From AC-69 sp036519575 (GTDB lineage: Bacteria > Actinomycetota > UBA4738 > HRBIN12), in NCBI GenBank assembly GCA_036519575.1, contig DATDKZ010000075.1, positions 1-6,952 of the forward strand: a stretch of 6,952 bases of DNA, written 5' to 3'. Shown here in pieces: positions 1-4,900 of the stretch. The position numbers were made by a program, and so were the translations under genes. Every line of letters starts with the position of its first letter. Position 1 is the stretch's first letter. The notes below the pieces were generated by a model. The model ran no database searches. It was not told the DNA's origin and worked only from the letters and a program-made list of their open reading frames with translations.

Positions 1-643
1 ACTCGCCGCCGATGCCGAACTGGCCCGATCGGTACACGGCGATGAACGCGAAGAACCCGACGATTGAGATCAGTCCCACCGACCAGGCAACCGATCGCTT
101 GAAGAACCATCGCAATCCGTTCCGGTAGCACCAGTCCACCAACCGGTGGGCTCCGGACCAGTCCACCGACAGAGTCCGGACGAACTGGCGGGCCTTCCTC
201 CGCCCGGACGACGACGGGGTCAGCGCTCGCCGGACGATCGCGTCAGAATCGACGAACCTCGTCTCCAGGAAGTTGCCCACCCGAAGCTGGCGCACGAGGT
301 CGGTGACGCCCGAAAGCTCTAGGTCGCCCGACTCGCGGAACCGTTCCACCACGATCTCCCGAACGGTCCTCGAGCCGTCCATCAGCGACAGGAGCTCGAC
401 CTCGCCGGGCTCGAGCCGGTAGTGCAGCAGGTCCCTGGGGTTCGCCGCGATCGCGTAGTCGTTCCCCCAACGAAGGGAGAACTGCTTGACCTCCACGTCC
501 GGAGCGAGCTTGGGACGAAACTCGGCGGGATCGACCTTCTCCGCCAGGTCGTCCCAGAATCCTGCCTCGTCGTCCGAGGGCTGCACGGCCACACGATCGG
601 AAAGGGTCCGCCACAGGCCGCTCGGGGGTCGGCCGGCCGTCAC
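1..643 (-). CDS. PqqD-domain membrane protein, probable M50-like peptide zinc metalloprotease (3' end beyond window)
   Basis: Open reading frame that starts at GTG (643-641) and continues without a stop to the left edge, giving 214 visible N-terminal residues. Residues about 58-132 resemble a PqqD-type peptide-binding domain: RWGNDYAIAANPRDLLHYRLE, then a 'LLSLMDGSRTVREIV' segment typical of PqqD (winged-helix with few charged gaps), ending GNFLETRFVD. A hydrophobic helix lies at about residues 186-204 (WSVGLISIVGFFAFIAVY), after a basic, Trp-rich stretch. In known families, a PqqD-like N-terminus followed by membrane helices is found in 'putative peptide zinc metalloprotease' proteins (M50 fold, sometimes with a cyclic-nucleotide-binding domain). 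The HExxH site would lie outside the window, so the peptidase call is inference. The start overlaps the stop of the upstream gene as GTGA, with no good Shine-Dalgarno close by, which fits translational coupling. An alternative is a PqqD-containing transporter or secretion component. Confidence 0.72.
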   Translation of the reverse strand, partial: MTAGRPPSGLWRTLSDRVAVQPSDDEAGFWDDLAEKVDPAEFRPKLAPDVEVKQFSLRWGNDYAIAANPRDLLHYRLEPGEVELLSLMDGSRTVREIVVERFRESGDLELSGVTDLVRQLRVGNFLETRFVDSDAIVRRALTPSSSGRRKARQFVRTLSVDWSGAHRLVDWCYRNGLRWFFKRSVAWSVGLISIVGFFAFIAVYRSGQFGIGGE

Positions 644-1320
644 GGAGCGGGGGTCTGGGCCCGGCGCTCCTCGTCCATCCGTCGCTGGATCGAGGAGTAC
701 ACGGACAGCCGGGGCGGCGGCCGCCTGCTCGAGGCGAACAGGTTCCCAAGGAAAGCCCCCCCGAGGAGCGCGACACAGACCGTGGCGATCACGGTCCCCC
801 AGGAGACCCCGCCCCCACCTTTCCCGGCCTGCAGGGGATCGGTCACAGATGATGTGAGCCCAGCGTCGTCCATAGCGGCGAACCGGAACCGAGCGTCCGA
901 AGGGATGCTGCGCAGGACGTCGGCCGTCGCGGTCAGGGACAGGTTCGCACCCCCGGTCGTGACCACGACCTGCGCCCCACTCAATTGGAGGTAGGAGCCG
1001 GTCACCAGACCCCCGGTCCCGGCGAAGACCTCCTGCTCGCCGATGCCCAGCTTCTGGCGCTCGACGTCGTAGGTGATGGTCTCGACCGCTTGCCCTCCCA
1101 CCAGAAGAGAGAGGTCCAGGCGGTGTAGGCCCAGCCACCCACCGACCTCCGCCGCGTCGATCCGCAGCACCAGCCGGCCTCCCTGCGCGACCTCGCCGGA
1201 GGCGCTTCCGTCGACCCTGGGCCCCTCCGTCGCCGCTCGGGCCGATGGACCGGCCAGGCCGAGCACGATGGCGGAGCCCATCAGCGCAGCTGCGGTCCGG
1301 ACACGTCGCGCCCACCTCAT
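640..1320 (-). CDS. Exported protein with single C-terminal membrane helix, function unknown
   Basis: 226 residues from ATG at 1320. The frame is open further upstream (to 1506), but this start is chosen because it begins a clean signal peptide: basic MRWARRVR, hydrophobic core AALMGSAIVLGLAGP, and an AxA-type site at SARA (cleavage after about residue 29 or 30). A purine-rich AGGA lies about 16 nt upstream, so the ribosome site is weak. Residues 30-165 look like alternating beta strands, rich in Gly, Val and Thr, as in a small beta-sandwich; no named family is recognised. A Gly-rich linker precedes a membrane helix at about 174-195 (GTVIATVCVALLGGAFLGNLF). A basic and proline-rich cytoplasmic tail of about 31 residues ends the protein. 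This gives a type I topology with the beta domain outside the cell. Its stop overlaps the start of the PqqD-domain gene, so the two are probably co-expressed and may act together at the membrane. Confidence 0.75.
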   Translation of the reverse strand: MRWARRVRTAAALMGSAIVLGLAGPSARAATEGPRVDGSASGEVAQGGRLVLRIDAAEVGGWLGLHRLDLSLLVGGQAVETITYDVERQKLGIGEQEVFAGTGGLVTGSYLQLSGAQVVVTTGGANLSLTATADVLRSIPSDARFRFAAMDDAGLTSSVTDPLQAGKGGGGVSWGTVIATVCVALLGGAFLGNLFASSRRPPPRLSVYSSIQRRMDEERRAQTPAP

Positions 1321-1484
1321 GGCCGGGCCATCTTCGTCCTGGCCACAGGCGCGTGGCAACACGTGATCCCTAGGTGCAAGGGAGCCCCCGGAGGTGACGG
1401 ATGGCACAGGAGGTCGGTGGCACCGGTCACCGAAGCGTTCCATGCCACCCCGTAGCTTGAACCCGTCCGGAAGCAACGACGCGC

Positions 1485-1490
1485 AGGAGG
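1485..1490 (+). promoter_or_regulatory. Shine-Dalgarno AGGAGG deciding the start at 1499
   Basis: Perfect AGGAGG, 8 nt before ATG 1499. It would be only 2 nt from the in-frame ATG at 1493, too close for normal initiation, so it favours the 56-residue product. Confidence 0.45.
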
Positions 1491-1498
1491 CGATGGAG

Positions 1499-1669
1499 AT
1501 GCTCACCGGAGAGATGGCGAGGTACCGGATCGACGATCGGGTCCGCGCAGCTCAGACAGACCGCCTGGCCAGATCGACCCGGGCCGGCAGGACCGCGGAC
1601 GCCAGGAGCGGCACCAGGCGCGTCGTGACCACGATCGCAGCCGCGCTCCTGTGGCCGATCAGGCACTGA
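1499..1669 (+). CDS. Possible small basic protein, 56 residues
   Basis: ATG at 1499 is preceded by a perfect AGGAGG (1485-1490) with 8-nt spacing, which is why this start is preferred over in-frame upstream codons at 1394, 1442 and 1493. Third codon positions from 1499 on are about 88 percent G or C, clearly higher than in the same frame upstream of 1499, and the opposite-strand frame lacks this bias. The product begins MLTGEMARYRIDDRVRAA, is rich in Arg and Ala, probably helical, and ends with a short hydrophobic patch (VVTTIAAALLWPIRH). Short Arg-rich proteins of this kind are common and unnamed in Actinomycetota. No function can be assigned. It is divergent from the exported-protein gene (178 bp between starts) and convergent with the methyltransferase gene. 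A TAGCTT hexamer at 1453-1458 could be a -10 box but has no convincing -35. Confidence 0.45.
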   Translation: MLTGEMARYRIDDRVRAAQTDRLARSTRAGRTADARSGTRRVVTTIAAALLWPIRH

Positions 1670-1693
1670 GGCCCGACATCGGCCCGCTGGGGT

Positions 1694-1721
1694 GTGAGAC
1701 GGGGGCGGAGGACGTCCTCAC
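1694..1721. terminator. Possible hairpin between convergent genes
   Basis: GTGAGAC (1694-1700) can pair with GTCCTCAC (1714-1721) with one bulged base. It lies between the stop of the small plus-strand gene and the last codons of the minus-strand methyltransferase gene. There is no T-tract on either side, so the terminator role is weakly supported. Confidence 0.25.
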
Positions 1722-2584
1722 AGCCTCCCCACCACCACGCGCGTCACCTTGAGCCCCCCTCCGGCCGTGCTCCGCACGTCGTGAAGGCCGTGCCGCCTTA
1801 CCACGGTGGCTACGGCTCGGGCCCGATCGGGACTCACCTCGATCAGCAGCCAGCCGCCCGGCTTCAGCCACACCCCGGCCTCGGCGGCCGCGCGATCGAC
1901 CAGCCCCAGGCCGTCGAGGCTGTTGTCGGTGAGCGTGTGGGCCGGTTCGAACCGCCGGATCTCTTCGGGCAGCTCTCGCAACTCCTGCCGCCCGACGTAC
2001 GGCGGATGAAGGGTGATGACATCGACCTTTCCCTTGAGGTCCTTGGGCAGGCCGCCGAACAGGTCGCCGGTCACGAACGTCGCGCGGAGCTTCAACCGCG
2101 CCGCGTTCTGCCTGGCGACGCGGATGGCCCGCGACGACAGGTCCGTACCGATCACCTTCACGCCCCGGGTCTCGTTGGCCACGGCAAGGGCCACCGTCCC
2201 ACCACCCGTGGCCAGGTCGACGGCGATCGCTCGCCGGCGGCCCCGCAATCGCCGAACGGCTTGCTCCGCAAGGAACTCCGTGGAGTCACGAGGGACGAAC
2301 ACCCCTGGTTTGGCGATCAGCTGGATCCCCCGGAACTCCGCATAGCCTTCGATGAACTGGACGGGCTCACCCCTGCCCCGTCGGGTCACCATCGCCTGGA
2401 ACCGCCGGACAGCCCGTGCAGGGACCTCGTCTTCGGGGTCGAGGTCCTCGACGTCGATGCCCATGGCGAACGCAAGGAGTTCTTCGGACTCGATCTCCTC
2501 GCGGTCGCTCTGCCAGTGGTCGATGGCCGACGATGCCTTCAAGGTCTTCACCGCTCGCGCCAGGAGATCCCTCGCCTTCGCCAT
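1718..2584 (-). CDS. PrmC/HemK-like class I SAM-dependent methyltransferase
   Basis: 288 residues, near the usual PrmC length. The N-terminal part (about 1-95) is helical as in PrmC and leads into GEPVQFIEGYAEFRG (72-86), closely matching the PrmC 'GEPVQYI.G..EF.G' stretch. The SAM-binding motif I is VDLATGGGT (122-130), the acidic motif II is GTDLS (146-150), and the catalytic-loop motif is HPPY (193-196), followed by EIRRFEP (208-214). PrmC methylates the glutamine of the GGQ motif in peptide release factors, using NPPY to hold that glutamine. Here the Asn is His, and the usual RPETE segment reads RDSTE (99-103), so substrate assignment to release factors is uncertain. The start at ATG 2584 is supported by a TAGGAT hexamer 9 nt upstream and no Shine-Dalgarno, a leaderless arrangement. 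It is divergent from the GroES-like gene. No prfA or other translation gene is next to it. Confidence 0.85.
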   Translation of the reverse strand: MAKARDLLARAVKTLKASSAIDHWQSDREEIESEELLAFAMGIDVEDLDPEDEVPARAVRRFQAMVTRRGRGEPVQFIEGYAEFRGIQLIAKPGVFVPRDSTEFLAEQAVRRLRGRRRAIAVDLATGGGTVALAVANETRGVKVIGTDLSSRAIRVARQNAARLKLRATFVTGDLFGGLPKDLKGKVDVITLHPPYVGRQELRELPEEIRRFEPAHTLTDNSLDGLGLVDRAAAEAGVWLKPGGWLLIEVSPDRARAVATVVRRHGLHDVRSTAGGGLKVTRVVVGRL

Positions 2585-2593
2585 CGCCGACGC

Positions 2594-2599
2594 ATCCTA
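2594..2599 (-). promoter_or_regulatory. -10 box (TAGGAT) of methyltransferase gene, leaderless type
   Basis: TAGGAT read on the minus strand, 9 nt before ATG 2584. That distance puts the expected transcription start at or next to the start codon. No clear -35 is seen 16-18 bp upstream, and there is no Shine-Dalgarno in the 9-nt gap. Confidence 0.5.
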
Positions 2600-2613
2600 C
2601 CCACCCCGCTGGT

Positions 2614-2641
2614 CTGACCGCCCACACGCGGCGGCTAGAAT
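2614..2641 (+). promoter_or_regulatory. Promoter of GroES-like gene (CTGACC, 16 bp, TAGAAT), leaderless type
   Basis: CTGACC at 2614-2619 is close to the TTGACC/TTGACA -35 consensus. It is 16 bp from TAGAAT at 2636-2641, which lies 9 nt before ATG 2651. The gap carries no Shine-Dalgarno, so the mRNA probably starts at or very near the AUG. No CIRCE-type inverted repeat for HrcA is visible here. Confidence 0.55.
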
Positions 2642-2650
2642 CGCGTCGAG

Positions 2651-3016
2651 ATGCCCGGTCAGTCCAATGCCCCCTCTACCCGCAGAAAGAAGCGGCTGCC
2701 GAAGGAGGACGTGCGGCTGACCGGGGACCGCATCGTCGTCCGCAACCCCGATGACGGCGAGCGCCAGACCCGCGGTGGCTTGCTGATCCCGGCCACGGCC
2801 GTCCCCGCTCCGAAGCGCTGTCTGTGGTCCTCGGTCGTGCTGGTCGGACCAGACGTCCGGGCGGTCAAGGCTGGCGACCGCATCCTGTTCCTCCCCCAGT
2901 CCGGCCTGGAGGTCGAGCTGAACGGCGAGGAGTTCCTCCTGCTTCGGGAACGCGACGTCCAGGCCGTGGCCTCGCCTCTGGACGGGCTGGAGCGGAGTCC
3001 GGGGCAGTACCTGTAA
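2651..3016 (+). CDS. GroES-like co-chaperonin (divergent Cpn10 family)
   Basis: 121 residues, longer than typical GroES (about 97-100). The GroES core spans about 22-107: RLTGDRIVVRN at the first strand, a mobile-loop-like segment GERQTRGGLLIPAT (36-49) whose GGLLIP corresponds to the hydrophobic tripeptide that docks on GroEL, then VVLVGPDVRAVKAGDRILF (62-80) and LRERDVQAV at the end. Extra parts are a basic N-terminal extension of about 20 residues (RRKKR at 11-15) and a C-terminal tail ending GQYL. GroES caps the GroEL ring and closes the folding chamber in the cytoplasm; whether this variant does so is inferred. It is not next to groEL: the partial groEL in this window is about 3 kb away on the other strand. 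Its TAA stop abuts the stop of the convergent YjbQ-family gene with no gap. It may be a second, specialised co-chaperonin. Confidence 0.85.
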   Translation: MPGQSNAPSTRRKKRLPKEDVRLTGDRIVVRNPDDGERQTRGGLLIPATAVPAPKRCLWSSVVLVGPDVRAVKAGDRILFLPQSGLEVELNGEEFLLLRERDVQAVASPLDGLERSPGQYL

Positions 3017-3421
3017 CTACCCCGGGAGGACCGAGACCCGCACGTGCCGGCGGTTGTTGTCCCGGTTCGGGTCCACGATCACGACGCTCTGCCACGTTCC
3101 GAGCACCAATTCACCGCGGTCGACCGCCAGCACCAGCGCGGGCGAGACGAGCGCGGGCAGCAGGTGGTCCCCCCCGTGCCCCCGCGCGCCGTGCCGGTGC
3201 GTGTACCGGTCGTCTCGGGGAAGGATCCGTTCGAGCAGCTCCTCGAGATCGGCCTCGGAGCCCGACCCCGTCTCCACCAGCGCCAACCCCGCGGTGGCGT
3301 GCGGCAGGAACACATGGGCCAGCCCGCTCTCGGTTCCCTCCGCGACGAATCCTCGGACCCGGGAGGTGATGTCGACCACTCGCTCCCCGCTGGTTTCAAC
3401 CTCGAATTCCGTAACCCGCAT
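3017..3421 (-). CDS. yjbQ: YjbQ / UPF0047 family protein
   Basis: 134 residues, the usual family length (about 130-140). Family hallmarks are visible in order: GLAHVFLPHATAGLALVE (33-50), the EADLEELLERILPRDD block (56-71), Y-HRHG (73-78), GHGGDHLLPALVSP (81-94), and GELVLGTWQSVVIVDPNRD (103-121). The His and Glu residues in these blocks form the putative active-site region. The family is annotated as having thiamine-phosphate-synthase-like activity in E. coli, but its main role is unsettled. The start at ATG 3421 is preceded by GAGGG about 2-6 nt away. It is divergent from the ribbon-helix-helix-like gene, so the GTAAT repeats between them could affect both genes. It is convergent with, and directly abuts, the GroES-like gene. 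Confidence 0.93.
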   Translation of the reverse strand: MRVTEFEVETSGERVVDITSRVRGFVAEGTESGLAHVFLPHATAGLALVETGSGSEADLEELLERILPRDDRYTHRHGARGHGGDHLLPALVSPALVLAVDRGELVLGTWQSVVIVDPNRDNNRRHVRVSVLPG

Positions 3422-3432
3422 GCCCTCACGCC

Positions 3433-3460
3433 TTGACGATTACGAGTAATGGTGTAATTA
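3433..3460 (+). promoter_or_regulatory. Promoter of regulator-like gene (TTGACG, 16 bp, TAATTA), leaderless type
   Basis: TTGACG at 3433-3438 and TAATTA at 3455-3460 are separated by 16 bp. ATG 3469 follows 8 nt after the -10 box, so the mRNA would begin at or next to the AUG. This is the most AT-rich segment of the window, and the TTG at 3433 is better read as the -35 than as a start codon. The spacer overlaps the GTAAT repeats. Confidence 0.65.
3439..3458. promoter_or_regulatory. Candidate operator: ATTAC / GTAAT / GTAAT half-sites
   Basis: ATTAC (3439-3443) and GTAAT (3446-3450) form an inverted repeat, and a second direct GTAAT follows at 3454-3458. Half-site centres are 7 and 8 bp apart. 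The cluster fills the -35/-10 spacer and overlaps the -10 box of the downstream gene, where a bound protein would block RNA polymerase. Binding by the downstream ribbon-helix-helix-like protein is an inference. Confidence 0.45.
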
Positions 3461-3468
3461 TCGAGGTC

Positions 3469-3996
3469 ATGAGAGGCTCAGTGTACGTCGCGGACGAGGA
3501 ACTCGCGGGTTGGTTCGCCGGGCGGCTCCCGGCTGGGTGGTTCTCCGGACCACCCGAGGTCTCCTCCGACCGGGAGGAGATCCTGGTGGTGGGGATGCTC
3601 TCCGAACCCGAGCTCGCCGAGGACGCGGCTCCTGAGGCGGTGGGCGCGGCTCGCAGCGCCCGGATCGACGGCTTCCGCGAGGACACACGGGGGCAGCGGA
3701 TGCGGATCGCGGACGAGGCACAGGGCCGGTTCGGCCGGCGGGTCTCGTGGGGTGCCCGATGCGGCGATCTGACCCGGCTGTTCACCACGGTCTCGGTGCC
3801 CGCGATGACCCGGCTTCGCATGCCGGAACGACGCGTTCTGGACACCCTGGTCGATGCCGGGGTGGCTCGCTCGCGCAGCCACGCGCTGGCATGGTGCGTG
3901 CGCCTGGTGTCCGAGAAGCAGGACGATTGGTTGAAGGACCTTCGCCAGGCCCTCACCGAGGTGAAGAAGGTTCGCTCGGAGGGCCCGAAGACCTGA
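3469..3996 (+). CDS. Unnamed protein with ribbon-helix-helix-like C-terminus, possible autoregulator
   Basis: 175 residues from ATG 3469. This start is chosen because the promoter boxes end just before it and the frame-compatible TTG at 3433 is the -35 box. Residues 1-100 form a conserved-looking domain that I do not recognise: MRGSVYVADEELAGWFAGRL, then GWFSGPPEVSSDREEILVVG (23-42), an acidic linker, RIDGFREDTRGQRMRIADEA (65-84) and FGRRVSWGARCGD (88-100). Residues 107-149 fit a ribbon-helix-helix DNA-binding module: a strand TVSVPAMTRLRMP, a helix ERRVLDTLVDAG, and a second helix RSRSHALAWCVRLVSE. A helical tail rich in Lys and Glu follows. Such modules bind DNA as dimers on short repeated sites, and repeated GTAAT sites lie in this gene's own promoter. 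It is convergent with the 64-residue gene (7-bp gap). Autoregulation is inferred, and the N-terminal domain could instead be an effector or toxin/antitoxin partner domain. Confidence 0.8.
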   Translation: MRGSVYVADEELAGWFAGRLPAGWFSGPPEVSSDREEILVVGMLSEPELAEDAAPEAVGAARSARIDGFREDTRGQRMRIADEAQGRFGRRVSWGARCGDLTRLFTTVSVPAMTRLRMPERRVLDTLVDAGVARSRSHALAWCVRLVSEKQDDWLKDLRQALTEVKKVRSEGPKT

Positions 3997-4003
3997 GCCC
4001 GGC

Positions 4004-4198
4004 TCACTCCTGGCCCAAGCCCATGCGGTAGACGCGCTCCCCCCGAACGTGATCCTGCAGCACGACCTCCTCAACCCCGTTCTCGAAAAGGTCGCGCCAG
4101 GCCGTGCTGAGCCATTCCTCGGCTGAATCGGGGTCGGGGAATTGCTGCGAGTGCCCCAGCTCCTGGCCGCTCGCGTCACGGTAGATCCACTGGAACAT
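4004..4198 (-). CDS. Small conserved-type hypothetical protein, 64 residues
   Basis: Starts MFQWIYRDASGQELGHSQQF and contains PDSAEEWLSTAWRDLFENGVEEVVLQDHVRGERVYRMGL, which looks like two or three beta strands around one helix. Proteins of this size and pattern occur widely in Actinomycetota without an assigned function; this is from memory, not from a search. The start at ATG 4198 is backed by a TAGGCT hexamer 9 nt upstream and no Shine-Dalgarno. There is no signal peptide or membrane segment. Downstream of the LarE operon and convergent with the ribbon-helix-helix-like gene, it appears to be its own transcription unit. Confidence 0.8.
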   Translation of the reverse strand: MFQWIYRDASGQELGHSQQFPDPDSAEEWLSTAWRDLFENGVEEVVLQDHVRGERVYRMGLGQE

Positions 4199-4207
4199 CG
4201 GCTCGGA

Positions 4208-4213
4208 AGCCTA
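4208..4213 (-). promoter_or_regulatory. -10 box (TAGGCT) of 64-residue protein gene, leaderless type
   Basis: TAGGCT on the minus strand, exactly 9 nt before ATG 4198, the same distance as two other genes here. No clear -35 is seen. Confidence 0.45.
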
Positions 4214-4234
4214 GTCCACTCCCGTTCGCGCGCG

Positions 4235-4260
4235 CCGGAACCTCAAGACATGGTCTCCGG
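4235..4260 (-). terminator. Possible hairpin after thioesterase gene
   Basis: On the minus strand CCGGAGACC can pair with GGTTCCGG (one bulged G) around a 9-nt loop, starting 8 nt after the thioesterase stop. It is followed by a GC-rich stretch and not a T-tract, so termination is only suggested by position. Confidence 0.3.
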
Positions 4261-4268
4261 GACGGTTA

Positions 4269-4670
4269 TCAGGCAGTCACCTGGAGCTCGCGTTCCAGCG
4301 CCCCGCGCTCATCCTCGGTGAGGGGTCGAGACGTCCCGGTCGACGGGTCCCTGGCCACCACGACGGACCGGGCCTCGGCGCAAACGGTCCCATCAACCTT
4401 GGCCACCTCCTCCCGAGTCTTCAGGCTCGCTCGCCCGATCGAGTCCAGGCGGCAACTCACGAGGACCTCACCGTCGTCCTGCGTGAGCTCCACCCGGTAA
4501 TCGATAGCCACCCGAGCGAGGACGAAGTCCCACGTGTTCGTGACCGGACCTAACACCTTCTGTACCAAGGCGTCGCGGGCCTCCTCAAGGTAGTTCAGGT
4601 AGACGGCGTTGTTCACGTGGCCGTAGGAATCCATGTCGCGCCACCGGATCCGGATCCGCGCCTCGTGCAT
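4269..4670 (-). CDS. Hotdog-fold acyl-CoA thioesterase (4HBT / YbgC-like)
   Basis: 133 residues from ATG 4670, a normal length for the family. The N-terminal motif RWRDMDSYGHVNNAVYLNYL (9-28) followed by EEAR is the 4HBT hotdog signature; Asp14 aligns with the catalytic Asp17 of the Pseudomonas 4-hydroxybenzoyl-CoA thioesterase. VAIDYRVEL (54-62) matches the second conserved strand. The reaction expected is hydrolysis of a cytoplasmic acyl-CoA to acid and CoA; the acyl group cannot be told from sequence. The frame is open up to 4775, but ATG 4670 is preferred because homology begins at once, an AGGA lies 6 nt before it, and it overlaps the stop of the NIL-domain gene as TGATG. It is the last gene of the larE-NIL-thioesterase operon. 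Confidence 0.87.
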   Translation of the reverse strand: MHEARIRIRWRDMDSYGHVNNAVYLNYLEEARDALVQKVLGPVTNTWDFVLARVAIDYRVELTQDDGEVLVSCRLDSIGRASLKTREEVAKVDGTVCAEARSVVVARDPSTGTSRPLTEDERGALERELQVTA

Positions 4671-4900
4671 CAGGAATCCTCTTCGATCCGGTCGACCTGC
4701 ACTCCCTGATCGGCCAACCATCTCGCGGCCTTGGCGATGGACTCCTCGGTCCCCTCCATCTCCAGGATCACCCACGCGTGACCTTCCTCGATGTTGGCCC
4801 GACGGATGTTGGTCACGAGGTCGAAGTCCTTGCCCACGCGATGGATGACCGGCTCGTTGATCAGGCGCTCGGGGAAGGTGAGGTGGAGCTTGCCCTTCAC
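4670..4900 (-). CDS. Stand-alone NIL-domain protein, 76 residues
   Basis: GTG start at 4900 with GGAGG about 7 nt upstream; the GTG overlaps the larE stop as GTGA. The protein is a single NIL domain: KLHLTFPERLINEPVIHRVG at the start (strand and helix), then NIRRANIEEGHAWVILEMEG (30-49), then a helix ESIAKAARWLADQGVQVDRI. The NIL domain is a ferredoxin-like fold known from the C-terminus of the methionine ABC transporter ATPase MetN, where it binds methionine, and from NIL-ferredoxin proteins linked to sulfide incorporation into homocysteine in methanogens. Here it lacks both the ATPase and the ferredoxin part. Lying between larE and a thioesterase, a role in sensing or handling a sulfur compound is a reasonable inference. 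No Cys is present, so it does not itself carry sulfur. The long reading frame (to 5671) in this phase is only a shadow of larE. Confidence 0.87.
   Translation of the reverse strand: MKGKLHLTFPERLINEPVIHRVGKDFDLVTNIRRANIEEGHAWVILEMEGTEESIAKAARWLADQGVQVDRIEEDS

Noticed and set aside
243..776. 177-residue minus-strand frame
   Set aside because: Composition is Arg, Gly and Pro-rich and it overlaps the PqqD-domain gene and the exported-protein gene, both of which have recognisable features.
1321..1506. Longer exported protein beginning at 1506
   Set aside because: The extra 62 residues precede a complete signal peptide that starts at ATG 1320 and do not look protein-like.
1427..1666. 79-residue minus-strand frame in the gap before the exported-protein gene
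   Set aside because: Its third codon positions fall on the first positions of the plus-strand small gene and lack GC bias. There is no Shine-Dalgarno or -10 at its start.
1694..2617. 307-residue plus-strand frame opposite the methyltransferase gene
   Set aside because: Antisense shadow: low-complexity His, Pro and Arg-rich sequence covering a gene with clear SAM-methyltransferase motifs on the other strand.
3433..3468. TTG start at 3433 for the ribbon-helix-helix-like gene, adding 12 residues
   Set aside because: This TTG is part of the TTGACG -35 box and the added codons run through the -10 box. ATG 3469 lies 8 nt after the -10.
4647..4660. Repeated GGATCC-like run (ggatccggatccg)
   Set aside because: It encodes the alternating Ile-Arg stretch RIRIR at the thioesterase N-terminus, so it is explained by coding sequence.
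4671..4775. Longer thioesterase beginning at 4775
   Set aside because: The extra 35 residues are Gly and Arg-rich shadow of the NIL gene. The hotdog family match begins right after ATG 4670, which has an AGGA and overlaps the NIL stop.
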